Part shown: positions 37,124 through 46,800 of the stretch, piece by piece
How positions within the stretch are numbered: position 1 is the first letter of the stretch
How the letters are laid out: every line of letters begins with the position of its first letter
Assembly: GCA_003249225.1 (NCBI GenBank)
Contig: QKJQ01000036.1
Coordinates: forward strand, 124,001-188,000
Length of the DNA stretch: 64,000 bases
Direction: 5' to 3'
Source of the DNA: Clostridia bacterium
GTDB lineage: Bacteria > Bacillota > Clostridia > Lachnospirales > Lachnospiraceae
Notes under the pieces: generated by a model
Seen by the model: only the letters and a program-made list of their open reading frames with translations
What the model was told of the DNA's origin: nothing
The model's database searches: none
Program-made: the position numbers and the translations under genes

Positions 37124-37513
37124 ATGGAAAGCTTTGTAAAACTTTTTGAGTATGCCCTTGGCGCAGTTCTTTTTTGCGCAGGGGCGGCATTTCTGCTCTT
37201 TTCTTATAAGAATATGAATGAGACGATCCGAACGATTGAGGATTATACGTGCGATTCTGTTATCTATGAACAGGGATACATACAAAAGAATAATTACATT
37301 TCATACGAGCAGTTGGTGTCCGTTCTCATGTTACCTCTGGCCATCGATACCAAGATTGACAAAACGTTATACCAGAAGGGAACCTATGATGAAGAACGTA
37401 TAAGAGATGTGCTTTTTTATAGCGAGGGCTATGAATGCAATTATGAATATGATGAAGCAGGAGAAATATGTGCAATTTGCTACACAGGAGTTAGTACAGA
37501 TCAGGAGGAATAG
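37124..37513 (+). CDS. Small membrane protein of the Tad-like locus
   Basis: A 129-residue protein with one N-terminal membrane helix (about 8-28, YALGAVLFCAGAAFLLFSY) and an extracytoplasmic, acidic, Tyr-rich domain. It starts 5 bp after the second pilin-like gene. It could be a minor pilin. No known domain is recognised. Confidence 0.55.
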   Translation: MESFVKLFEYALGAVLFCAGAAFLLFSYKNMNETIRTIEDYTCDSVIYEQGYIQKNNYISYEQLVSVLMLPLAIDTKIDKTLYQKGTYDEERIRDVLFYSEGYECNYEYDEAGEICAICYTGVSTDQEE

Positions 37514-37522
37514 GTGGTGTAG

Positions 37523-37978
37523 GTGGAAGCATTTGGGCGTTTGATAGCGGTTATTACAGCGGTACTTCTGCTGCTGATGCTTCCAGTGTTAATGCTGTGG
37601 AGCAAAGATCAGGACCGAAAGCTTGATTATGTGAAAGAGACTACAGAAGCATTTACAGAAGAAATTCGAAAAACAGGAGCAATTACGCTGGAGGAATATG
37701 AAGCGTTCACGTATAAGGTCGGATTGACTGGACGACTGTATAACATTGAAATCATGGCTGCGGTGCAAATGCAGGGCAGTGAGGAGGATGAAGCAACAAA
37801 AGCTGTGGATTCATTTTTAAGCGCAGCCTACACAGAAGAGATACTGGAAACGTTGTATACCACCGGAGTCTATAGAATGAGTCGGTCAGCTTATATTACA
37901 GTACGTGTGAAAGAAAAAGAAAACGACGGGTCTTATGCGGCAGTTTATACCAGCGGAGGCAAACTCATGGCAGACTGA
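37523..37978 (+). CDS. Minor-pilin-like membrane protein
   Basis: A 151-residue protein with an N-terminal helix (about 8-26) followed by an extracytoplasmic domain. The segment EAFTEEIRKTGAITLEEYEAF is clearly related to EAFLDAVAEKGELTQKMWEDF in the large protein encoded next, so both share an assembly or docking domain after the membrane helix. The start is GTG at 37523 with GGTGG upstream. It is inferred to be a tip or minor subunit of the surface structure. Confidence 0.55.
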   Translation: MEAFGRLIAVITAVLLLLMLPVLMLWSKDQDRKLDYVKETTEAFTEEIRKTGAITLEEYEAFTYKVGLTGRLYNIEIMAAVQMQGSEEDEATKAVDSFLSAAYTEEILETLYTTGVYRMSRSAYITVRVKEKENDGSYAAVYTSGGKLMAD

Positions 37979-38004
37979 GCGCCGAAAAGAAATGGAGTGA
38001 GAGC

Positions 38005-40491
38005 GTGGAGAATATTTTTGGAAAACTACCGGATTTGATTCTGCTGATCGTTGTGATGACTTTTGCAACGATTCTTTTTCTGTCAGTGGAGAATTCAAAA
38101 TTACAAGAAAACTGTAGGAAGGTTCAGACAGAAGCTTTTCTTGATGCCGTCGCTGAAAAGGGAGAACTAACACAAAAAATGTGGGAAGACTTCAATAAAA
38201 AGTTATATTCATTCGGGGTTCGGACTGATATAGAGTTGTCGGTGAAACGAGAAGCGACGGCACCGGAGTATGCACTTTACAGTGTTTCAGAAGCAGATAA
38301 AATCCTTAAGGATCTCTGGGAAGGCAGCAATGTTCTTATGCAGGAAATGATTCATACCGACCGGCCGGCTGTTACTGTCTCTATGGATTCCGATGCTTCT
38401 CTGACCAAGGATACCAATGAATCCATACTGGCAGCAGCAATTGATACACCGGCAGACAGCAGTCACGAGCATACACAAAACTGCTATGCCGGTCATAATC
38501 ATGAAGTCTGTGGCTGCACGAATCATACCCATTCATCCGCCTGTTATGGATTACGTGTCTGTGGAATGGCGTATCCTTACGGTGCGGTAACAATACTGGG
38601 AAGCGGATATTATGTAGGCTACCGTTGTTCTTCCTGTGGGACAAGCTGGGGAGCCTGGAGTGAGACGAACAGTTTCGGGCCTCAGCAGCATACATCCTAT
38701 GGACTGCAGTGTACATTGCAGGAAGGCTGGAACTGCGGATATACATTGAACGATTCGAACCCATTGTGTGATGAAATCATTCTGGATATCACACCAACGC
38801 ATCAGGAACAGACCGTATATCAAAATGCAGAAATGATAACCACTGCAACCCTCATGCACATGGATGGTTCTCAGACCACAGTTCTTTGCAATGCGGACAG
38901 AGATACCAGTAAAACAGGGGTCTTTATCGTAACATTGTCTTTTTATGGATTGATTAGTGCAACAGAATATGGAACTGTGACCTGTACGGAAACAGTGACG
39001 GTACTACCCTGCACAACGACATGTGAGAGAGGGCACATATATCCTGCGGTGCTTTCAGAATGCCCTTATTGTGATGCTTACGTCGAAAGTCTTACTGTTA
39101 CGGGACTGCAGGAAGGAAAAACCACAGCGCAGATTTACACCGGTACATCCTTGCAGGAGAATGGAATCGGTCTGCTTGTCACCTATATGGATGGAGATAT
39201 GGAGGAAAGAAAGGATGGATGGGAAGACAACCTTGATAATGATTACATAGGGACACAGACAGTGACTCTTTCCTATAAAGGAGAAGAGATATCCCTTCAG
39301 GTCACGGTACTGGCAGAAATCGTGCTTTGTAAAGAATGCGGTAATTCCTACGCTCGCAATCCGGATGGAAGTGACCCCGGGTGTCCTTATTGCTATGCAT
39401 TGATTCCGTACTTTACAGGAGAAACACTTGTCTATGAAACCTATATAAGTGAACCAGAAATCATGGCAGACCTGTATGATGAAGACGAGATATGTCATCT
39501 GACCAAGGGAGATATCCTGACGATTTCGGTCGTTGATCGCGGAGGCTCCCTGAGTTCTTCTGTTCTTTCGATACTACCCATACAAAACACTGCGGAGTTA
39601 ATGAATCCGTCGGTTTCCTATACTGCGGTTGTTCGAAAAGATAATTTTGAGAGTGCAGCTTATGATGTTGCAGACGAAAATGAGAACAGCCAGCTGACAA
39701 CAGAAACCAATGAATCGATTATGGCAGCAGCCATTGATACTCCGGCAGACATTGACCATACACATACGGAGTTTTGCTACGCAGGACATAATCACTTGGT
39801 ATATGGATGTTCTTACCATGAGCATACACCGGACTGCTTTGCATATCATACACACACGGATGAATGTCTGACCTATTGCGGTCTGGGCCAGCTTGTGAGT
39901 TCATCGGTGCTGATCAGTATATCAATGCGGTGTTCCTACTGCGGATTTACTACAACCGCGCAGACGGGATATGATAATCGTTATTTTACCTTTGCCTGTC
40001 CTATCTGCTCAAGAATGCTGAACAATGCAGGATGGAATTATATTGGTCTTTCCTGTTCTTATCGATGTAACACTTGCGGTACTTATTTTTCAACGCTGCT
40101 TGCCTCGAATGCAACAGCTCCTGCAGTGGAAGAACACAGAATCTATCCGTATCATTGCGGACTGGAGACCGGTGAATATGCACTGATCTGCGGGAAATCA
40201 GAAGGCTGGTCCTGTGGACTCGAAGAGACTGCAGAGAATCCAAGCTGCAGTGAAGTGATAACGAAGATCGAACCAACGAATGAGAATCAGACGGTAATGG
40301 CTGGCAGTGCCATTATTACAACAGCACGAATTACATACATGGATGGCTCAGAGACAACAATTATCTGTGATACTGATTTTATAGCTTCAGCCCCGGGTAT
40401 ATATCGTGTGACATTATCATTTTATGGTCATATCAATGCGGCAGAGACAGGAATTGTGACCTGTACAGAGACCGTGAATGTTATTAATTAA
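38005..40491 (+). CDS. Large Cys/His-rich surface protein with duplicated modules
   Basis: An 828-residue protein. A membrane helix (about 10-26) is followed by the docking-like domain shared with the previous protein (32-95). Then come two homologous modules, about 139-350 and 570-828. Each begins with ESI(L/M)AAAIDTPAD, continues with dense His/Cys clusters (CYAGHNHEV, CSYHEHTPDC, CSSCG, CSYCG) and ends in an Ig-like domain (about 262-347 and 755-828) with MDGS(Q/E)TT and VTLSFYG. The intermodule region (350-560) has CPYC pairs near 351 and 442-464 and another Ig-like domain. These look like zinc ribbons or disulfide-rich folds on the outside of the cell, likely an adhesive tip. The start is GTG at 38005 after GGAGTGAGAGC. 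Confidence 0.65.
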   Translation: MENIFGKLPDLILLIVVMTFATILFLSVENSKLQENCRKVQTEAFLDAVAEKGELTQKMWEDFNKKLYSFGVRTDIELSVKREATAPEYALYSVSEADKILKDLWEGSNVLMQEMIHTDRPAVTVSMDSDASLTKDTNESILAAAIDTPADSSHEHTQNCYAGHNHEVCGCTNHTHSSACYGLRVCGMAYPYGAVTILGSGYYVGYRCSSCGTSWGAWSETNSFGPQQHTSYGLQCTLQEGWNCGYTLNDSNPLCDEIILDITPTHQEQTVYQNAEMITTATLMHMDGSQTTVLCNADRDTSKTGVFIVTLSFYGLISATEYGTVTCTETVTVLPCTTTCERGHIYPAVLSECPYCDAYVESLTVTGLQEGKTTAQIYTGTSLQENGIGLLVTYMDGDMEERKDGWEDNLDNDYIGTQTVTLSYKGEEISLQVTVLAEIVLCKECGNSYARNPDGSDPGCPYCYALIPYFTGETLVYETYISEPEIMADLYDEDEICHLTKGDILTISVVDRGGSLSSSVLSILPIQNTAELMNPSVSYTAVVRKDNFESAAYDVADENENSQLTTETNESIMAAAIDTPADIDHTHTEFCYAGHNHLVYGCSYHEHTPDCFAYHTHTDECLTYCGLGQLVSSSVLISISMRCSYCGFTTTAQTGYDNRYFTFACPICSRMLNNAGWNYIGLSCSYRCNTCGTYFSTLLASNATAPAVEEHRIYPYHCGLETGEYALICGKSEGWSCGLEETAENPSCSEVITKIEPTNENQTVMAGSAIITTARITYMDGSETTIICDTDFIASAPGIYRVTLSFYGHINAAETGIVTCTETVNVIN

Positions 40492-40537
40492 TGGATAGGC
40501 TGAAGGTAAGGAAGGAATAAAGAAGAGAGGGCATACG

Positions 40538-41602
40538 ATGCGATTTTACCATTACACGATTTTATTTGGAATACTATTCATGATGACAGCGGTTCTGCTA
40601 AATCATTCTGTCTCCGTAAACAGTGCAGTAATCAGGGAGCATTCCGATATGGAAAGAAAATTCACCACCGCAGTGGATGCCGCTGCTGCGGAACTGGTGA
40701 ATGGCAGTGCAGATGGATCGTTACATGTTGATAAGGAAGCTGCATTATCTGTGTTCTTTTACAGCATGTATGCTTCTCTTGGAATTCTGGATGATCCGCA
40801 GGCAAAAGAAATCTTTCAGGGGTACGTACCAGTCTTTGCTGTTGTACAAAATGATGGGTATACCATATTGTCATATGCAGACTATGCAGGAGCCGACGGG
40901 TATACCTATTATTCAAGAAGCTGGACAGAAATCAAACCGTATGCGTATCAGGACGACAATTTTGTATACCGATTCCAGCTTACTTCTACAGTAATGCTGT
41001 ATGACAAGAATAGGGTAATCAACGGAGAAGAAGACGTATTTACAGCAACACAGGAAGAGCTTGCAAAAGGAAGTGAATTCACTGCCTTTCGGGCGTTGTT
41101 CCCGGATAGTTTTTTGCTGAAAGAAGATACATTTGAGGCAGTGAAAAAGACTGCAATCATTACTTGTATAGAGAATTCACTGCGTTATGAGATAAACCTG
41201 CACAACAGGATTGCAGCTAATTATGGTATCGAGTATGGCTTCTCATTGCCAGTCATGGATAATGCGGAGTGGTTCAATACAATAGAGGATACCTCTCTGC
41301 TTGTTTTGGTACAGGGATACCCACTTTTTGCAGGAAATAATCTGTACTTTAATCAATACTCCCTTGTCGGCGCATCTGTAACAAAAGCTTCTTCCTATGT
41401 CATTGAATATGGCTGTGGCAAGAATGGATGGTATAACCTGTATCACAAATATGGGTGCGATGAAATCAGGAAGCAAGGTGGCAGTATTGATTATACGACA
41501 GTTCTGTGGTCCGAAGCAGAATGTGCGGCGCAGGGTGCCTTTGCATGCGAGTTCTGCTGCCCTTGCGGAAGCCATGTACCAGAGAATTTGTCAGATCAAT
41601 GA
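40538..41602 (+). CDS. TadE/TadF-like membrane-anchored protein
   Basis: A 354-residue protein with an N-terminal helix (about 6-24) and a helical stretch rich in charged residues and Ala (EHSDMERKFTTAVDAAAAELV), as in TadE-like minor pilins. The remainder is extracytoplasmic, Tyr-rich, and ends in a Cys cluster (ACEFCCPCGSH) that recalls the cysteine-rich modules of the preceding gene. AGAGAGGGCATACG precedes the ATG. It is followed by a type I toxin-antitoxin locus. Confidence 0.55.
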   Translation: MRFYHYTILFGILFMMTAVLLNHSVSVNSAVIREHSDMERKFTTAVDAAAAELVNGSADGSLHVDKEAALSVFFYSMYASLGILDDPQAKEIFQGYVPVFAVVQNDGYTILSYADYAGADGYTYYSRSWTEIKPYAYQDDNFVYRFQLTSTVMLYDKNRVINGEEDVFTATQEELAKGSEFTAFRALFPDSFLLKEDTFEAVKKTAIITCIENSLRYEINLHNRIAANYGIEYGFSLPVMDNAEWFNTIEDTSLLVLVQGYPLFAGNNLYFNQYSLVGASVTKASSYVIEYGCGKNGWYNLYHKYGCDEIRKQGGSIDYTTVLWSEAECAAQGAFACEFCCPCGSHVPENLSDQ

Positions 41603-41664
41603 TACATAACGAAAAGGCTATATTTGCATAAACAAGAAAATGTATCAAAAACATCACAATTTAG

Positions 41665-41693
41665 TTGTTGGAAAAAGATGTGAATGGTATACT
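41665..41693 (+). promoter_or_regulatory. Promoter of the type I toxin mRNA
   Basis: TTGTTG at 41665-41670, a 17-nt spacer and TATACT at 41688-41693. The predicted transcript begins near 41700 with a leader that can fold (AAGG...CCTT), then the toxin frame. Confidence 0.6.
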
Positions 41694-41778
41694 TATTTTA
41701 GATATAAGGGGTGCGGTTATCGCCTTTACCAGAAATCAACAAAGGAACTTTGTTTTGTTGTTGATGGAAAGGGGTTAT

Positions 41779-41922
41779 GTGTATTTGTCAGATTATGAAC
41801 TGCTTATGATTCTATTCACCGTAATGAGTTTTATTGTTACGCTGATCATAAAATTCATCGACAAAGACTCAAAAAAAACCGCCCTCGTAGGAAAGAGCGG
41901 TTATTTGTCTTTGGTGATATAA
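41779..41922 (+). CDS. Putative holin-like type I toxin
   Basis: A small membrane peptide of 47 residues from GTG 41779 (AAAGGGG four bases upstream), or 52 from ATG 41764. It reads YLSDYELLMILFTVMSFIV and then a charged tail FIDKDSKK, with a short extension encoded by the terminator stem. One membrane helix plus Lys/Asp tail is the pattern of the TxpA/BsrG/Fst-like 'putative holin-like toxin' family, which depolarises the membrane when expressed. An antisense RNA promoter faces it, and a terminator hairpin lies in its 3' end. It sits between two surface-protein genes. Confidence 0.75.
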   Translation: MYLSDYELLMILFTVMSFIVTLIIKFIDKDSKKTALVGKSGYLSLVI

Positions 41923-41974
41923 CAAAGAATATCGTAATTTTGTAATAAGGGCGGTGAGCGCGTCCCTTATGTCT
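41871..41974 (-). ncRNA. Antisense RNA antitoxin of the type I system
   Basis: On the minus strand, transcription would start near 41974 from the promoter at 42009-41981. The RNA contains a stem-loop from ATAAGGG/CCCTTAT (41945-41970 region) and ends at the hairpin AACCGC...GCGGTT followed by eight T (complement of the A8 at 41871-41878). It overlaps the last 50 bases of the toxin frame. The layout equals other convergent type I toxin/antisense pairs; the boundaries are predictions. Confidence 0.65.
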
Positions 41975-41980
41975 AAAGTA

Positions 41981-42009
41981 AGTATAGCATGGAAGTATGT
42001 GGAATTCAA
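41981..42009 (-). promoter_or_regulatory. Antisense RNA promoter
   Basis: Read on the minus strand: TTGAAT (complement of 42004-42009), a 17-nt spacer, then TATACT (complement of 41981-41986). The -10 is identical to that of the toxin promoter on the other strand. Confidence 0.65.
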
Positions 42010-42049
42010 GAGATTATTTTTACAGGGAGACAGAAAGGAATAAGCAGAA

Positions 42050-43870
42050 ATGAAAAAAGTTTATATTATTGTAATTGCAGCAGTACTAGTTGTGGGAGCC
42101 GGCATCTTTTTTGGAACGATGCTCTATGGAAAGATGGAGACAGTGGCTAATATCACACCGGCACCGACAGCTACCATGGTTCCTGCAAACGAAACGTCTA
42201 CGTCTGCTTCTCTTTCACCAACGGATGCGCCGGAGATTACAGAGCCGGCAACGAGTACTCCAGCAGTCACAGATTCACCGGCAGGAACAACGAATATCCC
42301 AACAGCCACAGAAATTCCGACTGTTACAGAAGTGACGGCGGAGCCGACGGAACAGCCGATAGCAGGAGCAACCGGCACATCAGAAGCGACCGTGACTCCG
42401 GAGACGACACCAGATACAACACAGGAAGTAACAACAACTCCTGCGCTTTCGACCCCGGCAGCGACCGCAACGTCAAGACCGACCGCGACTCAGGCACCGA
42501 CAGCAACATCAAAACCTACCGCTACACCAGTACCTACTTCCACCCCGAAGCCAACAGTAACACCGACACCGGTTCCGGCAGCCATGAGCATTGAAGATTT
42601 CATGTATGACCTAGCAGTAGCCATGGATCTTCCAAAAGAACTTGCTTCTTCAACTGTCGGTTACAGTACCCTGTATTATTGTAACGTGATCACCGGGGAC
42701 GATGTAGAGGGGATGAACCTTGCCGCAGAGATCACAAGAGAGCAGGCTTTTCACTTTCTTGTGCTTGCCAGTGAATGGCTCGATAACAGCTACGATGATG
42801 ATAAATATTCAGCGGCTGTATCGAAGAACCGCATAGCGGATATAAAGAAATTCAATACAAAATACAGGGATGATGCATATTATGTATTCTCTCAGGGAAT
42901 CGTGGAGGGAACTAGTACGGGGGCTTTCAGTACGACAAGAAAACTGTCACCGATCGATAACCTTACCAGTACAGACGCAAAGACCTACATCGCAAGACTT
43001 GTTGGCGATGCAGACAGGGCAGTACTTACAGACGATGCCCAGGTCTGTAGGACAACGAATCTTCCGACATTTGCAAGGCTGTATCCTCATATTCTTGATT
43101 CGTTCCCGAACAAATACTATGACCAGAACTTTGCCTATCAGTATACACAGGGAGATAGGGAATGGCTTGGAGGATCAAGTGCCGGACTATATGAGAAATG
43201 GGCTTCACCAGTCGATCTTGAAGGACTTTCAGATTGGGTGGATGCTACTACTGGTTTTATGAACTCATGGAGAGATACCAGTGGAAGTGTCGTGTCTGGA
43301 ACAATTAACGAAATGATAGAAAGCCTTACTCCGTTATGGGAGAGCCAGATCAAGGAATTCATCGGACTCGTCATGAACGTTGACTACCGTACACTTCGAA
43401 GTGATACAGAATGGCAGCAGTCGGTTGCAGAGCTTTCCGTTGGATATGATAAACCGAACTGGGACTACAATAACAAGAGGAAGATGGACGAAGCTGTGGC
43501 AGAGTATGTTGACAATGCCATCGCGAACAAAGTGATCGTCGAATGCACCGATGTCGATGTCGATATGGGTTCGCTCCATTACTGTACGGGAACAGAGGGA
43601 CCGTTCTTTGTAAGGGTACATGTGAGATACCGCTACGTATCAACGAGCCTTGACCTGACAAAAGCATATAAGGAAAATGAACTTATCTTTTCTCATTTTC
43701 CAGGCGCTGCACAGGGCGGTGCTGGATTCTATACGGATGGGTATGCGCTTGGTGAATGGAGAGAGAGCTACTTTACTGTTGGTCTATGCTGGGATGAGTA
43801 TGGATCGGGACTAGATTACTTTGGTGCAACCGAAGCGATGTCACAACAGCCACTTCGAGCCCACAGGTAG
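42050..43870 (+). CDS. Membrane-anchored surface protein with Thr/Pro linker and SLH-like region
   Basis: A 606-residue protein. A membrane helix or signal anchor (about 4-22) is followed by a 150-residue Thr/Pro/Ala-rich spacer (34-180) typical of wall-spanning stalks. The folded part (181-606) begins with a helical stretch containing AEITREQAFHFLVLAS and ADIKKFNTKYRDDAYYVFSQGIVEG, which resembles S-layer-homology repeats; the remainder matches nothing I recognise. AAAGGAATAAGCAGAA precedes the ATG. It is only 12 bp before the 1329-residue gene, suggesting joint expression as surface components. Confidence 0.65.
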   Translation: MKKVYIIVIAAVLVVGAGIFFGTMLYGKMETVANITPAPTATMVPANETSTSASLSPTDAPEITEPATSTPAVTDSPAGTTNIPTATEIPTVTEVTAEPTEQPIAGATGTSEATVTPETTPDTTQEVTTTPALSTPAATATSRPTATQAPTATSKPTATPVPTSTPKPTVTPTPVPAAMSIEDFMYDLAVAMDLPKELASSTVGYSTLYYCNVITGDDVEGMNLAAEITREQAFHFLVLASEWLDNSYDDDKYSAAVSKNRIADIKKFNTKYRDDAYYVFSQGIVEGTSTGAFSTTRKLSPIDNLTSTDAKTYIARLVGDADRAVLTDDAQVCRTTNLPTFARLYPHILDSFPNKYYDQNFAYQYTQGDREWLGGSSAGLYEKWASPVDLEGLSDWVDATTGFMNSWRDTSGSVVSGTINEMIESLTPLWESQIKEFIGLVMNVDYRTLRSDTEWQQSVAELSVGYDKPNWDYNNKRKMDEAVAEYVDNAIANKVIVECTDVDVDMGSLHYCTGTEGPFFVRVHVRYRYVSTSLDLTKAYKENELIFSHFPGAAQGGAGFYTDGYALGEWRESYFTVGLCWDEYGSGLDYFGATEAMSQQPLRAHR

Positions 43871-43882
43871 GAAAGGAACAGG

Positions 43883-46800
43883 ATGAAAGAAAAAAAATAT
43901 AAAAACATAAAAAGAAAGCAATGCCCTGCAAGACGTTTCCTTGCAGGGCTATTCCTGTTGTTCCTTACGGTTGGAATGACGAGCTATCTTGCGTGGTATA
44001 TGTCAGAAGAGCGTGCGTCAGCGTACACAACAACCGTGAATTATGGTGATTATCAGGTAGTCCTTACACCTTCCGGTGATGTCGTGTTCCAGTTCTTCTC
44101 GTTGAAGGATGCGGATGGTTCGACAACATTTTATCTTGACGGAACGCATAACTATGTGACCGACCGGAGCGAGTACATCTCCTATAAGACGGTAGGATTT
44201 ACCATGTCAGATGTTCCAACGACTGATTATGGAACTTTTGGCAACGTTGCAGGCATTCCCTCTTCGCACAAATATGAGATCACTACATCAGGAACGATTT
44301 TGACGGATAAAGAAACACTTGAACAGTATTCCGAGTACCCGATTAAAGCTGATAAATTTATCGGCTATGTGCTGGAATTATACGACACGCAGAGCGAAAG
44401 GCAACAGCTTGCAACGACAGGGCTTCCAGTCTACCTCCATTCTATCTATGATGTTGGCAAGAAGGTCATTGCAGATGGATGGACAACGTGGACGAAGATT
44501 TTTACACCGCCAAACGTAAAGAATCTTGATGATATTGTGGACTACGGATCACACCAGAATCCATCCTGGTCATGGACCGACGAGACGAAGGACAATTTCC
44601 AGTATTACTATGATATGAAATTCACGATCAAGCTTACTCCATATACGACAACAGTGAATTATATTGAAGTCGATTCCACGGGCAAAGAAATCGGTGTTAT
44701 CAAATCCGCAGTGGAAACGCGAGACTTCCAGTTCTATTATGGCGAGTATAACTATACACTTGACAGTGATACGATTACAGTGAATGGCAAGAATTATACC
44801 TATGCAGATAAAGCAACGATTGATTATGGAGATGGTGAAGTTTCACTTGGAAACAGTACTACAGTGAACTGGACGCATTCTGAACAGGCAGATGCAGAGA
44901 TAAACTTTTACTTTACAGCGGACAAGGTGACTGTACCAGTCAATGTACTCTTAAAATATTACGTCAAATCCTCCACCGATACCGATTATACCTGGAAGGA
45001 GGATGTTCCCCTTGCCAGTGCAGCGACCAAAGGAAGCAGCTATTCATGGACGGCAAAGCCCAGTGTTACTTTCTCTGGTATTACCTACAACTATGAATTA
45101 AAGTGGAACTATTACTATGAAGATCCGGATTACGGGACGATGTATACCTCAAATGTATCGACCGATTATCCTTATATAAAACTCGTACCGGAAGTGGCAG
45201 AGGGGACAGCCCTTACCATACGCCTTTATTACAGCACGGAGGCAGAGGAAGTGACGACGACCCCGACCCCGGTTCCATCAACGACTCCGGTACCGACCGT
45301 GACACCAGTAGAGAACGAAGAGATACCAGCGTATCAGCTGATCAAAAAGGAAATCACGATAGGGACAAGGGTAGGAAAGATCAATGGGAATACATGGGAT
45401 GATATCTGGTACTTCTCGAATTCTGCCATACCAACACAGGAATCCCAGTACGGACAGGTGGAGACGGCAGTCTATCTCCTTGGCTATGAACTGGAAAAGG
45501 TCGTTGGCCAGTATTTTTATTCGATACCGGTGACACGGACCTATACGCTGCAGTGGCAGTATGATACGGGAGAGACGGACCCGGATACAGGAGAACCGGT
45601 CTATGAACAAAAGGAAGAAGAAGTCATTGCATCAACGATGATCACGGTACAGCGTGCCTACGGATACTGGGAGATCAATTCTTTTGCTTTCTATACCGTA
45701 GACAGTGCGACCCTTTATAATGCGACCCTTCCGGGCGGCAGCGTGACGTTAGGCACGAATGCTTCCTATAATGCCGTGGTACCGGCCGTATCGACAAGTG
45801 ACCTTGATACCTCGATGAACCTTGTGGCTCCGTCACAGGTAAAGGATGGCATAGAACTGGAACCGGTCACGATCACGAGCGATACACAGACAAAGCCGCT
45901 GGTACCGACAGAGGAATTCAAGGTAGAAGCGTATGACACGGCACAGGAAGAGACGGACGAGATACAGGTCAGGAACGATTCTCTGTACTTTAATGGTGTT
46001 ACCATAATGAACAGTGCTGTCATGGATTACGATACCGGAGATATCGACAATTCCGCTGCGCACCAGTCCTTTTATAACACGAGCAAGGACATGGTGTATG
46101 GGGATGGTTATGTGATCGATGCAACGTTCCAGAACATAACGTATCCATCGTCAGGGACGGTCACGTATAAGCTGATGAACGGTGTGAGCATAGCAACAGC
46201 GCAGCAGTCCCTTTCCTATGCGCTTAATTCCGTCAATTCCGTGGCGATCCATACACCGGTATACTGTGATGGGACGATAACGGGAGATAATGACGCTTAT
46301 GTGCAGCTGGCAGAGGAAGAGATCGATGAGGATGCCGTGCAGCTGGTACTTGATTCTGAAAATGAACTGAATGACTTCACGGTCCACATATCGAACTATG
46401 GACAGCACGTACAGGAGTTTGGCTATTTCACCAGGGATTTCTCAAAGATCTTACGGAATACCTCCCTGTCGAATATCATGACGGATCCTGCGACTGGTCT
46501 TTTATGCAATGAAGTGAAGTTTGGTTTTGACTGCTACATGGATGTCTCAAATGATGATAACGAAGCGAATGATAAATACATCCCAGCCGGTACATGGACG
46601 GTGATCGGAACGAGCGACCAGCGGTTCTATGTCGGAATGACTGTAAAGGAAGGGATCTACACCGCTGATATGAGGACGATAGCGGTAAATGCATTCAGTC
46701 CTTATGAGATGTTCTATGAGGACACCGTGAACCTTGACCGTTCGAACTACGTGGCAACGGATTCGTCCACCCTGCAGGTGTCAGGAAGGATGTTCGGACT

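Noticed and set aside
43026..43374. Minus-strand frames within the 606-residue surface protein gene
   Set aside because: No initiation signals; the plus-strand gene has consistent domain architecture.
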